A DNA stretch of 64,000 bases from Fragaria x ananassa (GCA_034370585.1 CP139762.1:22484001-22548000), one strand, 5' to 3'. Counted from the first letter of the stretch, positions 12,901 through 26,041 are shown. The notes: generated by a model not told the origin, from the letters alone. Made by a program: numbers and translations.

Positions 12901-14941
12901 GGTGAGTTAGCTTTTTCATCTTTTTCCTGAAATTGCTTGTACTGTAGGCTTGTGCTTGTATTGACTCGATCATTGGAGAAGTCTCCTCGACTTGCAATAT
13001 TTTTATCTTAGATTACTGTTGAGGGTGGATGCGCTGGGAATGGCTTCTCAATGGCTGGCATTCATTTATACATGTTGTGTCATCTTCTGTTGGGTCCTTT
13101 ATTCCTTTAATTGGCATTATGTTCAATGAGATGCAGTTGAAGTGAATCATTTATATTTCTTATCGGCATTTAAATTGAAATGACTACTTCCTTTGTTGCT
13201 TGCGGGATCATCTTTCAATTTTTTTTACTTCTGGAAAGTTTCCCACCCTTCTACAATTAATTTTGTGCAGCATTTCAAAGGTGTTATTTCAGAACTAGAA
13301 CTATATTTTGTGATTGTAAATAACGAGTATGGGGAGCAAACCGAGGAAGAGCTGCTTCCAGGGGGGAAGAATCTTCGTGTCACTAATGAAAACGTCATTA
13401 CTTTCATTCATCTCGTTGCCAATCACCGTTTAAATTATCAGGTAGTGTGACTTTCCATATTGAATTTACGAGACACTATCTGAGTTTGTTTGTTCTCTTT
13501 GTGGACATAACATGGTTACATTCATTTTCAGATACGTCAACAAAGTTCTCATTTCTTAAGGGGGTTTCAGCAGCTTGTACAGAAAGATTGGATCGATATG
13601 TTTAATGAGCATGAGCTTCAGGTATTGTAGCATGATTTATATTTAGCAATATGAACTATAAATATCCCTTCATATTGTTGTTCACTTCTTTCCATATAAT
13701 AGGTTTTGAATGTCCTGTTGACTTCAAGTTGGTTAAAAAGCTGAATTGATACTGTACTACGTTAAGTGATTTATTGGACTATGTGTATATTTCTTGCAAA
13801 GTTCCCAATAAGTAAGCTGATGTATGAGAAGAAGTGTGTATAATTGATTTATGGGATAAGGTGTGTATTGCTTGCAAAGATTCTTCACTAATGAAGTGGT
13901 ACATTATGTGCTATTGCAAGGCTTGTAATTGTGTAACGCTTCACAAGATCTTTATCTGATTTTATTTGCTGAAGTTCCCTAATTTTTGGTTTAACTTGTT
14001 TTTACAGCTTCTGATATCAGGCTCACTTGACAGCCTGGATATTGATGATCTACGGAGAAACACCAATTATGTTGGTGGCTATCACAGTGTGAGTTCCTCG
14101 AGGTTAACTTGTTTTAAATGCTCTGGACATGTACAGATATTGCTTAAATTGATAAACCTAGTTCCAGATAGAGTTGTCCTTGGTAATTAACCTGGTTGTT
14201 ATATCTTCTCCCAACTGAATACCAGAGTTTATTTTGGGTTTCTTGTATAAATTCAATATTCCCTGTTAGTTAGAAATTTGTTCTCATTATCTGTTTCAAC
14301 AGGAGCATTATGTCGTCGACATGTTCTGGGAAGTTCTCAAAAGCTTTTCACTGGAAAATCAGAAGAAATTTTTGAAGTAAGTTTGTAGCATGACTAGCAT
14401 CTGCTTGAAAAGCCCTTCAAATGGTGTCTAATCAAATTGTTTTGCCACTCTGTAAGTTGAATGAACTTCAGGAAAGGTACTAACTACACAAGCTTTTTTT
14501 CCAGATTTGTGACTGGGTGCTCTCGAGGACCATTGCTTGGGTTCAAGTACCTTGAACCACTGTTTTGCATCCAGAGGTAAGAATTCATACTAGTTATTCA
14601 TCTGATTAGAAATCCTATATCTTAGTAAAATTCCTGAGAATGTTTGGTTTCTGTTTGTATTTACTTACTTTATTTTCGTAGAGCTGCTGGTAGTGCAACT
14701 GATGAAGCTCTTGACCGATTGCCAACTGCGGCTACATGTATGAATCTGCTGAAGCTTCCACCATACCGGAGGTTTGTCTCTATGGATCTCTTAATTTCTG
14801 CACTTTATTTTCCATCATAGTATCCCATTCAATAACAAGTTTTTATTTTATTTTATTTTTTATTTTTTATACAGCAAAGAGCAATTAGAAACGAAGTTGA
14901 TGTATGCAATAAGTTCAGAAGCCGGTTTTGATCTGAGCTGA
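3986..14941 (+). CDS. UPL6: E3 ubiquitin-protein ligase UPL6-like (HECT)
   Basis: Transfers ubiquitin to substrates through a HECT-domain cysteine. I place 26 coding exons: 3986-4144, 4908-5005, 5156-5283, 5814-5925, 6101-6281, 6771-6953, 7217-7399, 9662-9743, 9867-9985, 10121-10425, 10623-10719, 10970-11113, 11269-11352, 11429-11515, 11680-11820, 12000-12125, 12484-12582, 12655-12722, 12835-12901, 13271-13441, 13532-13621, 14008-14088, 14303-14376, 14505-14576, 14682-14771 and 14875-14941. All junctions are GT-AG, and the sum is 1035 codons plus TGA, close to the ~1029 residues of Arabidopsis UPL6. An IQ motif (IQKCFRGRK) is split by intron 1. The HECT domain occupies about the last 350 residues. 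The catalytic cysteine is in L-P-T-A-A-T-C-M, codon 14737-14739, residue about 1003. The protein ends in the usual G-F-D-L-S. The start is the first in-frame ATG and matches the family start M-F-F-S-G-D. Intron 7 (2.26 kb) has been enlarged by repeats. No break in the frame was seen. Confidence 0.95.
8064..8572 (+). mobile_element. Copia-like solo LTR in UPL6 intron 7
   Basis: This 509-base block begins TGTTGGGTTTCC and ends in CAACA, so TGTTG/CAACA form the short inverted termini of an LTR. Inside are a TATA-type CTATATAAGG near 8252 and, toward the end, the GGTGGATGTAGGCA, GAACCACCTTAAG and ATTGGCCGATAT strings typical of Ty1/copia LTR U5 regions. No primer-binding site, coding region or partner LTR follows. 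I could not find a matching 5-base target duplication (AGCAG before, GATTG after), so the ends may have been altered. Confidence 0.65.
8573..9213. other. Rest of the enlarged intron 7, possible decayed LTR
   Basis: Intronic, non-coding. Read on the minus strand, 8573-8950 has a T-rich stretch then C/T-rich leader-like sequence resembling an LTR transcription-start region, but no clear TG/CA ends or duplication were found. Confidence 0.3.
9214..9420 (+). mobile_element. tRNA-derived SINE-like element in UPL6 intron 7
   Basis: The sequence from about 9219 holds TGGTCTAGCGG, a good Pol III A box, followed about 30 bases later by GGGTTTGACCCT, a weak B box. This spacing and order fit a tRNA-derived SINE head. 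A 16-base unit around CCCATGGTACCCA is repeated directly at 9281-9312. No A-rich tail or target duplication was located, so the 3' limit is uncertain. Confidence 0.5.
11895..11978 (+). repeat. 42-base perfect tandem duplication in UPL6 intron 15
   Basis: Two copies of a 42-base unit beginning CTAGTATACTGTATACG lie head to tail at 11895-11936 and 11937-11978, ending 21 bases before the exon 16 acceptor. They appear identical, so the duplication is recent. It separates the probable branch-point region from upstream intron sequence but does not touch the AG. Confidence 0.9.
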
Positions 14942-15241
14942 TGGAAGCTATGCATTCGACTTGTGCACATTGCGCTGCCCCATTTTCTGGGCATATGATT
15001 ATAGCTCTGTTAATTATATCCAAGCAAGTTCTTTGCTTGGAAGTGTCAAGGACCACATGAGCTGCGGAGTGCCAAAGCAGAGTGAAGCTTGGAGTGAAGC
15101 GGTGGCGTGTAGATATCTCGCAAGCTCCCGATTTGACATGTAAATATGCAGGGTTGATCTGCAAAGTGCAACAGCTTTGTCAAGTTTACAGGTCTTGGTC
15201 CTCTGTCAATGGCTTTCTTCACCACATAAATAGGCATGGGG

Positions 15242-16174
15242 AATTTGTAAAATTATTCACCGTCATTGTTGATATATTTCTGTAAATGAGAAAAGGCACA
15301 TATATGCTAATAAATATATGGTTCTTTCTTTTCCTCCCTTATATTTAGTTGTATGCGAGTATGTGTCCATCATAAAATAACGAAAAGCAAACTTTGCTAT
15401 GCTATAACAATGGCTGAACTATGCATCTTTATCAATTACAAACTCCTATACTCATTGCTGTTCTCGGCTTCTCTGTGTGACATCAATAGTGAACGAAAGA
15501 GAGATGACTTGAGTGAACTTATAGTCCGATAGGCTGTTCAAGACTACTCGTTTCTGGGTTCTAAGAATAGCCAATAGGATATGCACTTGACATGGTGAAC
15601 AATGTCTCGTTTTCCTATATGCACCTGACATGGTGAACAATGTCTCGTTTTCCTATCCCGACCAGCAAGGTAATGCTCGATCAAGAAATTGAGAGTTAAC
15701 ACCCCCCACACACCCATTAAAGAGGCAAACTCTTGTGAACAATGTCTCATTTTCCTAAAGTAATGTTTGATCAAGAAATTGAGAGTTAACACCCCCACAT
15801 ACCCATTAAAGAGACAAACTCTTTTTGAATACATGTACAACTCAAATGCTACCGATAGTCTATTGAACAGATAAACAATTTAAATGTTATCAGAACAACT
15901 CAAATATTACTGATAACCTTTTATCTACAAATCTCGACATAGAGTAAGCACTATTGCACCAACATCTTGATATAAAAAAAGAAAAAAAAAAGAAAAAGAT
16001 TTTGAGTTTAGAAATATTTTACAAGAGAAAATTGGAAAGACGGACGTGTCATATAGGGCGTTGTTACCGCCGTAAGCTTTCTTCTTCTTGTTTCCAATCA
16101 ATCCCTGATTCTCACCTCAAAACGCTGCGTTTAAGACTCCAACCAGACCAGATATCCGCTTCAGGCCGCCGAAG
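15242..16174. other. UPL6 3' region and spacer to the NEMF gene
   Basis: No gene. The first few hundred bases after the UPL6 stop are probably 3' UTR. The remainder is repeat-bearing spacer followed by the 5' leader of the next gene. Confidence 0.5.
15580..15832. repeat. Compound tandem repeat in the UPL6/NEMF spacer
   Basis: A 38-base unit starting TATGCACTTGACATGG occurs twice in tandem (15580-15655). Its second half, containing GAACAATGTCTC, is followed by a roughly 95-base block (GATCAAGAAATTGAGAG to AAACTC) that is itself repeated with small changes at about 15677 and 15769. The whole is a short local amplification with no coding content. Confidence 0.8.
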
Positions 16175-19100
16175 ATGGTGAAGGTGCGGATGAACACGGC
16201 CGACGTGGCCGCCGAGGTCAAGTGCTTGCGCCGCCTCATCGGCATGCGCTGCGCCAATGTCTACGATCTCTCTCCCAAGGTCCCTCTCTCTCTTCCTTAT
16301 CCCTCTCATCAATTCCGCATTTCAATTTCTCATTCTCGTTCATAATTCCGTTTCCGATTTCACAGACCTACATGCTGAAGCTCATGAACAGCAGCGGCGT
16401 CACCGACTCCGGCGAGAGCGAGAAGGTCTTCTTGCTCATCGAAAGCGGCGTCCGGTTGCACGCTACTGCCTATGCTCGGTAAGTTTGCTCAGAATTCATA
16501 TAGGCCTTTCAGTTTTTTGGTGCTCGAGAGTTGTTCATAGTGTTCATTAAGCTCTGGAATTTAGGGACAAGAGTAATACTCCGTCTGGATTTACGCTCAA
16601 AATAAGGAAGCATATACGAACAAGAAGGCTGGAGGATGTGAGGCAGCTCGGATATGATCGGGTATATATTACTAAGCTGTGCCGATTTGTTTTGAAATGT
16701 TGTATTGAAATTTTGTGCTTTAGTCTGATTTTTTTTCGGCAGATTATAATGTTTCAGTTTGGACTTGGTACTAATGCCTACTATGTTATACTGGAGCTGT
16801 ATGCGCAAGGAAATATTATACTAGCGGATTCGGAGTATATGGTCATGACTCTTCTTCGCTCGCATAGGTTAGTGAATCCATTTCATGTTTCATTTAATGT
16901 TTGTGGATATGATGAATAAATCATTGGAGATGTAATGCCATTTAAGATGAAATATCAGTAGCAGTCTAGAATCATGTTTGCTAGGATCTAAGTTTGCTCA
17001 CTTGTTCATGTAACAATCAAGGACATGAGTTAGGCCTCTTGCTTTTGCGCAATTAGAGATGGACTGTTATTTGAATTAGTGCTTATCTTAACTATGACTA
17101 GAAATCCTAAAGCCTGTGTTCTAGTTTCTGATTTTGCTCACTTGTTCATTTTGAAAAATATTAATTAGATCGTAAATCTCATTTTAATAGGGATGATGAT
17201 AAAGGGGTTGCAATTATGTCACGCCATCGTTACCCAATAGAGATTTGTCGAACTTTTGAGCGAACAACTTCTGCAAAGTTGCAGGAAGCCCTTACATATT
17301 CCAAAGAACCTGATAAAAATGAACCTGTTAAAGATTCTGAGGGTGGAAATGAGGCATCTGATGCGGCGAAAGAAAAAAAGGGGGGCAAGAAAGGTGGGAA
17401 GCCTGTTGAGTCAAGTAAAAAGTCTGGTGATGCTAAAGCCAAACAAGCCACTTTGAAGAATGTTCTAGGGGACGGACTGGGTTATGGGCCTGCTCTTTCT
17501 GAGCATATTATTTTGGATGCTGGTCTTGTTCCAAATACTAAAGTTGGTAAAGATGAAAAGCTAGATGACAATACACTGAAGCTTTTGCTTGAAGCTGTTT
17601 CAAAATTTGAGGACTGGCTGCATGATGTTATATCCGGCGAAAAAGTTCCTGAAGGGTACATTTTGATGCAGAACAAAAATTCAGGGAAGAATGGTTCCCC
17701 ATCTGAACCAGGAAGTTCTGTCCAGGTTACCACATGATTTCTTCTTGCGCACAGGATTATCTTTTTTGAGTTTTTTCCCCTTGAATGAAGGATCTATCTT
17801 TAAAGGCTTTCATCATTGTTATCTTAACTAGGATTTCTGAATCTGTTGTGCAGATATATGATGAATTCTGCCCCTTACTATTGAACCAATTCAAGTCAAG
17901 GGAGTATGTGCAGTTTGAAACATTTGATGCATGTTTGGATGAGTTCTATAGCAAAATTGAAAGTCAAAGGTCAGAGCAGCAGCAAAAGGCAAAAGAGAGC
18001 TCTGCCACCCAGAGGCTTAATAAAATCCGCGTGGATCAGGTTTGGTACTTTTTCTATACACATACCTTTTGCTTTTCAAAGAGAGGTTCAAGTCAACTAT
18101 AGTGAATTTAAGTTAGCAGACAAGTTCAATTAGAGAAGTTCTCACTGGGAGGGGGTGTGTCACAAGGGATTTGTTTTGTAGCAAGTTGTTTTTCAGTTGT
18201 CGAAATCATGCTATCTGTTAAGCTACATAGCACCTCATTGAAATCTTCCATCTCAGTTATCTCAATCATATGCGTAGGAAAATCGTGTGCATATGCTAAG
18301 GAAAGAGGTTGACCAATGTGTTAAAATGGCGGAATTGATAGAATATAATTTAGAAGACGTGGATGCCGCTATATTAGCTGTTCGTGTAGCTCTTGCAAAG
18401 GGCATGAGCTGGGAGGATCTTGCTCGTATGGTAAAGGAAGAGAACAAATCTGGAAATCCTATCGCCGGATTCATTGACAAACTTTATCTTGAAAGAAATT
18501 GCATGACTTTGCTTTTGAGCAACAATCTTGATGAAATGGATGATGATGAGAAGACTCTCCCTGCAGATAAGGTGTCTTTCCAGCATTTATATTTCCTGCT
18601 TTTTTAGATTGAAACCATTATTTTCTTCATTACATTCTACTTCCATTAACTTTCTTGTCTCTTATAGGTTGAAGTTGATATAGCGCTTTCTGCTCATGCC
18701 AATGCTCGGCGGTGGTATGAATTAAAGAAAAGCAAGGAGAGCAAACAGGAGAAGACTGTAACTGCACATGAAAAAGCGTTTAAAGCTGCAGAAAGAAAGA
18801 CTCGTCTGCAGCTATCACAGGTAGCTTCTCGTATGATTTTAAAGCCGACATCTTTAATGCTGTATGCAAATCAATAGTTTATTTCAGCATTGTCTGTGGG
18901 GATGGTCCAGGTCTTCATTCAATCTTTAAGAAGAAACTTTATACCTATATGATTGAAATTTGAGTCGGGGTAGGTAGAAAACAATATTGTTACTTGGTCA
19001 AATATGGATATTCTCGTCAGTTGTCTCACGAATGGCAGATCAGACACTATTGCTGCTCTTGTTCTATTTTCTGTTTGCTTCGTGATGTGGACTCTTTTCC

Positions 19101-22100
19101 AGGTTTCCCATTTTTTCTTTTAATCCTTGTTCTTATTCAAACAAAAAAGTTGAAAAAAAAATCTCTTGCTTGTGTATATTTGTAATAAGGGCAGTATATC
19201 AACATCAATATGACCAGAATGTGAATCATTTATTTTCCTATCTATACAGCAAGTGATTTATGAGTAGTAGAGACTGTTACCGCTATATAAATGGTGTTAT
19301 TATCTGAATCTAATTTTGATATAGCTGTTGAATCTCATGACATAAATTGCTTTCAAGTTTTAATGTTATTCCCTTCAAATAACCCTCAGGAAAAAGCTGT
19401 TGCTACCATTTCACATATGCGCAAGGTTCACTGGTTTGAGAAATTTAACTGGTTCATCAGCAGTGAAAACTATTTGGTTATCAGTGGACGTGATGCTCAA
19501 CAAAATGAGATGATAGTCAAGCGCTACATGTCAAAAGGAGATCTGTAAGTGAACTAGTTATGTTGTCATGATCTTTTTATTTTTATTTTTTATTATTATT
19601 ATTATTTTTACATAAATCATATATGCAAGTACTGCTTAAAGACAGTTGTAGGTAAAGTATACAGTTACCAAGATTTGTTCCAACATGCAGAAGTTTATGG
19701 TGAAAGCTGAAGACCTGCAGCTTTTGAGTTTTAACCGAAAATATACAACTGTTCTGAACGGTAACATTGGGAGAGAATGTGAGCTTAGGTGAATCATCCT
19801 GTTGTTTTCTTAGTTTTCCGATACTTCCTAAACTCCATTCCCATTGTAGTTGGAGATCAATCATTCTTATGTCCTGTTTGTTGATTTTCCCCTTCTTTGT
19901 ATGCTATCTCCACTTGTTTCCCTTTGTCTTCGGTGGAATAGAAGAGAAACAAATGATGTGTACATATGAGACTGTAAGCGAGCATATCAATCTTCCTCAA
20001 ATCAAGCCTAATTCTCTTCAGATCACAATCACACTAATCAAGCTAGCTATTAATCTAAAAGATGACAGATTGCATAAAACACTCTAGCTATTGATTCTGA
20101 AGGATTAGGCTTTAAGTTCTTAATGTTTCAAATGTAGCGTTTTCAATCTAGATTGTTTTTGTAAAAGTTTTCACTAACACTCAATGCTTCAATCTACTGT
20201 AAAACCGGGCTTAGCATCTTCTTTCTGGAATTGATTTGGTTATGTAACAGGTATGTCCATGCAGATTTGCATGGTGCTTCTAGTACTGTAGTAAAGAACC
20301 ATAGGCCTGAACAACCAGTGCCTCCACTTACTTTAAATCAAGCTGGATGCTACACAGTAAGTCAATGATCTTCCTAAAATTCTTTCACATTTGTGGTAGT
20401 TTATTGTGTTATAGAGAGGGTTTCATATCACTAGTGTATGACAACTCTTTACATGATATTATGTTATAGGTTTGCCAAAGTGCGGCGTGGGACTCAAAGA
20501 TGGTCACTAGTGCTTGGTGGGTTTATCCTCACCAAGTCAGTAAAACTGCTCCTACAGGAGAGTATCTTACAGTTGGAAGTTTCATGATTCGTGGGAAGAG
20601 AAACTTCCTTCCCCCACACCCCCTGATTATGGGCTTTGGGCTGTTGTTTCGGTTGGATGAGAGCTCCTTGGGTTCACATCTGAATGAGAGGAGGGTAAGA
20701 GGTGAGGAGGAAGGGAAAAATGATGCTGATGAGAGTGGGCCTCTAAGTGAGGTTTCTGATTCTGAGTCGGAGAAAGATTTGAGAGAGGAAAAACTTCCAG
20801 GAGAATTAGAAAGTGTACAAGATTCATCTAAACACGTACATCAACCAGACCATATATCCTCTCTGAATAGCTTACCGACAACTGTCACTAAACCAGTGGA
20901 CTCAAATGAAAGTTCCTTGAAAAACAGGAACATCTTGAATGATGTTGATCAAGAGAACGTAGTTGATGTTGCTATGGATGGTGTTCCATCTGTCACTCCA
21001 CAACTTGAGGACCTTATTGATAGAGCTCTTGGGCTTGGATCTGCATCTATGTCTGGTAACAAGTATAAAGTTGAGACATCTCCAGTTGATTTGGTAGTAG
21101 AACATAATGTTGAAGAGAATACGGCTACAGTAAAAGAGAAAGCTTATATCTCGAAAGCTGAAAGAAGAAAGCTCAAGAAAGGTCAGAGCGTTCCTGAAGA
21201 TGTTAAGCCGAAATTAGAAAAAGTGAAGGAGAACGTTTCTGTCCGTCCGCCTGAGAAGGAAGTTAATGATAAGAAGCCAGGTGGTGGAAAAACCAGCCGT
21301 GGACAGAGGGGTAAACTCAAGAAGATAAAAGAGAAATATGCCGATCAGGATGAGGAAGAAAGAAGGATTCGTATGGCTTTACTAGCTGTGAGCTCACTAA
21401 CTTCATCACACTTATATTGGATTTTCAGAACCAATTGCTTTGCTTGCCTTTAAGTTATATGATCTATGATGAGTCTCTCCTTTTATGTCGGTTTTTGTGA
21501 CATAAAATGTATATTTGTGCACAAGTCATTATAAAAGATTAAACCAACATGTCCATATGAATGAACTATAAAGGGACAACAACATCCCTATTGAATGTGG
21601 GAAACCCAAATACATCCCGTGGTGTAGTAATATGATTATCAGAATTTATTAAGTTCCTAAAACTGACACTGTTTGGATTTTCAGTCTGCTGGAAATGTAC
21701 AGAAGAAAGGAGAGGCGCAAAACGGAGAGATAGCTCCAGTGGTGGACAAAAAACCTGGTACTTATTTCAATTCAACGTCTTTGTATACTTCCTTTCTGGT
21801 CAACTTCAACTGGTCATCTGGTTATCAGTGCTGCTGCCATGGGTGCATCTGTTAAACTTAATCTTTTTCTTTTATAATTTGTGAAAACCAACAGGTCCTG
21901 AAGAGGGTGCAAAAATATGTTATAAATGTAAGAAGGTAGGTCATCTGTCCCGAGATTGCCAAGAACATCAAGTTGATACATCAGACAGTCATGCAAATGG
22001 TGGAGTTGATGAGGAACCTAATACCTTGGATAAAGCTACTTCTGAACTAGACAAGGTTACAATCGAGGAGGATGATATTCATGAGATAGGTGAAGAGGAG

Positions 22101-22675
22101 AAAGAAAAATTGAATGATGTGGATTACTTGACTGGCAATCCACTGCCCAGTGATATTCTCTTGTATGCGGTGCCTGTATGTGGTCCTTACAACGCAGTCC
22201 AATCTTATAAATATCGAGTGAAGATAATTCCAGGCTCTGTGAAGAGAGGAAAAGGTAATAAATGATCATCCCTTGTAATTTTTCCGCATACTTTCATCCC
22301 TTGCTCTTCGTAACAGCAGTAGGCAGATGTTCTTGCATATTAGTTTCTGATATACTGCATTGCTAGGACATTAATTATTCATCTTTTTCCTTGATTGGTC
22401 CCATGGAATAACAAATTAATTTATGCATTCTGTTAACTTAGTTTTTTCATACACCATGTTGAAGTGCTTTGTTTTCAAATTTTGCAGGCGCAAAAACTGC
22501 CATGAACTTGTTTAGTCACATGCCGGACGCAACTGCTAGAGAGAAAGAGTTGATGAAAGCATGTACTGATCCTGAGCTGGTTGCTGCAATTATTGGAAAT
22601 GTGAAGATTACAGCTGCGGGTCTCTCTCAATTGAAGCAGAAGCAAAAGAAAGTCAAGAAGAACGCAGCAAAATAG
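16175..22675 (+). CDS. NEMF/Rqc2 (Tae2)-type ribosome quality-control protein with zinc knuckle
   Basis: Family members bind stalled 60S subunits carrying peptidyl-tRNA and act with the Ltn1/Listerin ligase. I place 14 exons: 16175-16279, 16366-16478, 16565-16661, 16743-16867, 17191-17725, 17854-18039, 18278-18571, 18668-18820, 19390-19544, 20251-20356, 20470-21387, 21685-21757, 21895-22254 and 22488-22675. Phases agree throughout and give 1135 residues. The N-terminal NFACT-N domain keeps the Asp-Arg pair (about D104/R105, end of exon 3) linked in yeast Rqc2 to C-terminal tailing. A charged coiled coil is encoded near 18700-18820. The NFACT-R domain (W-F-E-K-F-N-W-F, then H-A-D-L-H-G-A) spans exons 9-11. 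Exon 13 encodes a CCHC zinc knuckle, C-Y-K-C-K-K-V-G-H-L-S-R-D-C. The C terminus is very lysine-rich. The closest plant match I recall is Arabidopsis emb1441 (At5g49930), a CCHC zinc-knuckle protein. Confidence 0.93.
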
Positions 22676-23183
22676 GTAGAAGCTATGATCAACTTTGTGC
22701 TGCATCAAGTTTTGTAAAGACTAAAGACAAACCACAGTAGTTTTCTGCTAGGGGTTGCGATCCAAAATGTTATTCTACTATACTATACTGTCTCCCCGTG
22801 TAGAAGTTTAGTCCCATATTAGTTAACTTGAATGTCTAATATCTCTGTGGGTTATAACTAGATTGTTATGGATAGTCAAGGGCATCTTTATGGCTCATGT
22901 GTCGTACAACACAATATCTTGTCTCAAAATGCTAATAATGAGTTAATGACTGGTGGAAACACCCTCTAATACAGATTTCTATTATCACAAGGATTGACAT
23001 CGTTCTTTCGCGGTATAGTCAATAAAAGCTACATTTACTTGAAGTGAAGCATAAGTATGAACAATCTGATCACAGCAATGCGAATTTGGATTGTCATCTT
23101 TCTTACGAGGTAGGGGCTTTTACAACAATTTCTACAAGAAAATGTAAGCACAACAATCCCAAATGCTGAAGAACTTTATTGTC
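22676..23183. other. Convergent intergenic region between the NEMF and RPS1 genes
   Basis: About 500 bases between two stop codons facing each other. It must hold both 3' UTRs. AT-rich, no further gene seen. Confidence 0.6.
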
Positions 23184-25425
23184 TCACTTGGTCACAGCTG
23201 AAGGCACATCACTCAAGTCTAAACCCTCTATTGGTAGGTCTGAAGTAACTGGGCCTAGGATCCCATCAGAGCTGAGAGTCAATCCGCTCTGCAAATTAAG
23301 GACAGATGCATTAGGTTAATTTGATAAGATGGAACTTCCTATATCAAGTACTTCTGCTATGCAATCAAACTGAATGGAATGCATCCTTCTCTAGTTTGAT
23401 AATCTATCCTTCTTTTCATATGTCAATTGAACCGAACCATAGAATTTAGGAAAGAATAACCGAACAAGTACCTCTGGTTGGAAACGAAGCATGTCTGCAC
23501 GAGCCATAGCCTCTGCTTGAGCAATTCTCTGCCTGAATGTCTGAGCCATCTCCTCAGCCTACAGGTGACAGAATCAAAGACATGGTTATTTCTAAGGTTT
23601 ACAAGAGGTAATTACAGCTACACATATGTTACTATATCAGTATTCCAAAGAAGAGAAGACATATAGCAAATTTTAAGCTTTGTTGTCCCGTCTCAAACTA
23701 CATGAGTATTCGTGCCGAAAGATCAGACAAAGAAATGGACCATTGTGCATGAGACACAGTTTATAATCTAGAAAGTACCTTCTCAAAAACAAGTGTAGGA
23801 TTGCGAATCATGTCACCAGGAGTTGGTTCTAACTTCTTAGTAGATAGACTTACACGGCCTCTCTCACGGTCATGGCTCAATATCATGACCTGCACCAAGG
23901 TTATTAATTATAAATGTTTAACAGAGACAAAAACTCTCAGCCAATAACGTATGAAGTGTATCTATACCTTGAGAGTGTCACCAGGTTGGAGAACTGTTGC
24001 AATATCAGAGACTCGGTCATGACTGATCTGACTAACGTGAAGAAGACCGTTGATTCCACCAATGTCAATAAATGCACCATATGGCTTCAGACTCTGGACA
24101 GTTCCAAGGACAACTGATCCAATTCCAAGTTGTGCTTGATTGTCTGCCATGGCCTTGCGGTTACTGAGAACAAGCCTAGACTGTTCCTCATCAACCTCCA
24201 CAAACTTCAGAGGGATATCCTTCTCAATAAGCTCTTCCGCAGATGATTTCTATAACATACAAAAGTGAATTTGCAATTTAAATACTGATGCATAGAGAGC
24301 TAAAATAAAACAATGTAGCACAATGCTAGTGTTTAGAGCAACATTTTAGAAAGAAACATAAGTACGAAGCTAACAACAAGCTTGGAAATTAGAGGGTTAA
24401 AGAACTAACTGTTGATAGCTGCGAGAAAGGAACAAAACCTCGAAGGCCTTCCACCACAGCCACCACTCCACCTTTGTTTGCACCAACAACCTGCATAACA
24501 AAAAAAAAATTTAATCCAACTAATTAGGCCAACACATAACGTAAGTGAAACCAACTCATAATGTGCGGAGAAGCAGATACGCACCCTACCCTTGACAACA
24601 ACATCCTCAGCTTGAAGTTGCCTACACCTCTCCCACGCAAGCTCAAACTGGATAGTCTTTAAGCTCAAGATCAAGCTGTCATCATCCTCATTTTCGCCAA
24701 TAATGACAAACTCCTCTTTCACACCGGGAACTAACCCCACTTCTTCGACATGCTTTATCTTGTGCATACATGCATCTTCCACTTTCAAATGTGCCGAAGA
24801 CTTTGCAGTAATGTCGACTAATGCCCCCTTGTTATCAGTATGGAAAATCACACCCTTCACCTGAAAACACCCAAAAATTCACAACTATCATTCATCTACT
24901 TAACCTCATCACATTCAAAAACTCACATTTCCAATGCCATCCTCAATTCACATACAAACTAAGTTCTTTCTTTTGGGTTTAAAGCTCAATGTTAGTTAGC
25001 TTATAAAAATACAAACTTTACATAAAGATGGAAACTTTAAACAGACCCAGTAGTGAAATTTACATAAAGATAGAAACTTTGAGATACCCAATAGCTTATT
25101 TGAGCTGAAATGAAAAGAGAAGAAGGGATTGGTATACCTTGGTGCCAATCTCGGAGTTGAAGTCGTACTTTTCAAGAGCGGAGTAGAAAGAGTCGAGGTT
25201 GAAGGAGACGCCTTCCATGGGGGCAGTACGGCACCGTTCCTGGGCCTCTTCAAAGATTTCCTTGAGCTTGAGGCGCTCTTTGGTCTGAGCGTTGGAGATG
25301 ACGGAAGCAGAGACAATGGGGAGGAGAGTGGTCTTGGTTTGGGTGGGAGAGAAGGGCTTGGAAAGCCGAGAAGTGGAGAGAGGGGAGCATCTCAAGCCTG
25401 TGAATTGCTGAGCCAAAGACGCCAT
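23184..25425 (-). CDS. RPS1: 30S ribosomal protein S1, chloroplastic
   Basis: Plastid ribosomal S1 binds mRNA on the small subunit and supports translation initiation. Seven exons in coding order: 25425-25138, 24860-24585, 24490-24410, 24249-23968, 23889-23779, 23558-23472 and 23288-23184, all GT-AG. They sum to 409 residues, the usual size for plant plastid S1. The first ~45 residues are rich in Ser/Thr and poor in acids, as in a chloroplast transit peptide. Three S1/OB-fold repeats follow: the first starts G-T-K-V-K-G-V-I-F (exon 2), the second D-V-V-V-K-G-R-V (exons 2-3), and the third [17 protein letters not shown] (exon 4). The start codon lies in AAAATGGCG, a good plant context. No defect was seen. 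Confidence 0.95.
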
Positions 25426-25538
25426 TTTGGTTTGGGGTGTCTTCCCTTGTATAGCTCAAAGGCACTGTGTTTGTCTGTTTGATGAGTTTAAATGGTTTTG
25501 GCATAGATAAGGCAGTGTGATATGGAGAGTCGGGAGAG

Positions 25539-25955
25539 TACGTCCTTTCTCAGCTGCGGCGGATGAACGCACCAATAGTTGTGGTGTGAATTTTTATTTT
25601 TGTACTATTTTTCGATCGAATTTTCTTATTTTTATCGTCTAGTATCTAGATAATATTGTGTAGATCATCTCTGCAAAATTTTAGCCAATTTGGTAATCGT
25701 TAAGGCCCTAAAAATGGCGTCTTTCCGTTATAAACATGAACGGTTCATGTTTGACAGAATTCAGTATGTCCATTGGTTTTTCGAGTTTAAGGGCCTTAAC
25801 GATTACCAAATTGGCTGAAATTTTGCAGAGATGATCTACATAATATTATCTAGGTACTAGATGGTGGAGATGAGGAAATTCAATCGAAAAGTAGTGCAAA
25901 AATGAAAATCCGCACCAAAACCATTGGTGCGGATGTCCGCAGCTGAGAAAAATCC
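25539..25955. mobile_element. Fold-back MITE with ~180-base inverted arms
   Basis: The outer parts are inverted copies of each other: TTTCTCAGCTGCGG on the left returns as CCGCAGCTGAGAAA on the right, and pairing continues inward for about 180 bases to the GTTAAGGCCCT / AGGGCCTTAAC pair. A short loop holds an imperfect palindrome around 25740 (CATGAACGGTTCATG). CGGGAGAG stands at both 25531-25538 and 25956-25963, giving an 8-base target duplication, as made by hAT-type transposases. No coding capacity. Confidence 0.85.
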
Positions 25956-26041
25956 CGGGAGAGAATTACTTTCAATCTTTCATGGATGAAGTAAACATCA
26001 CCAAGTTCTAATATCTTAATGTTGAGCAGAACCATCAAATG

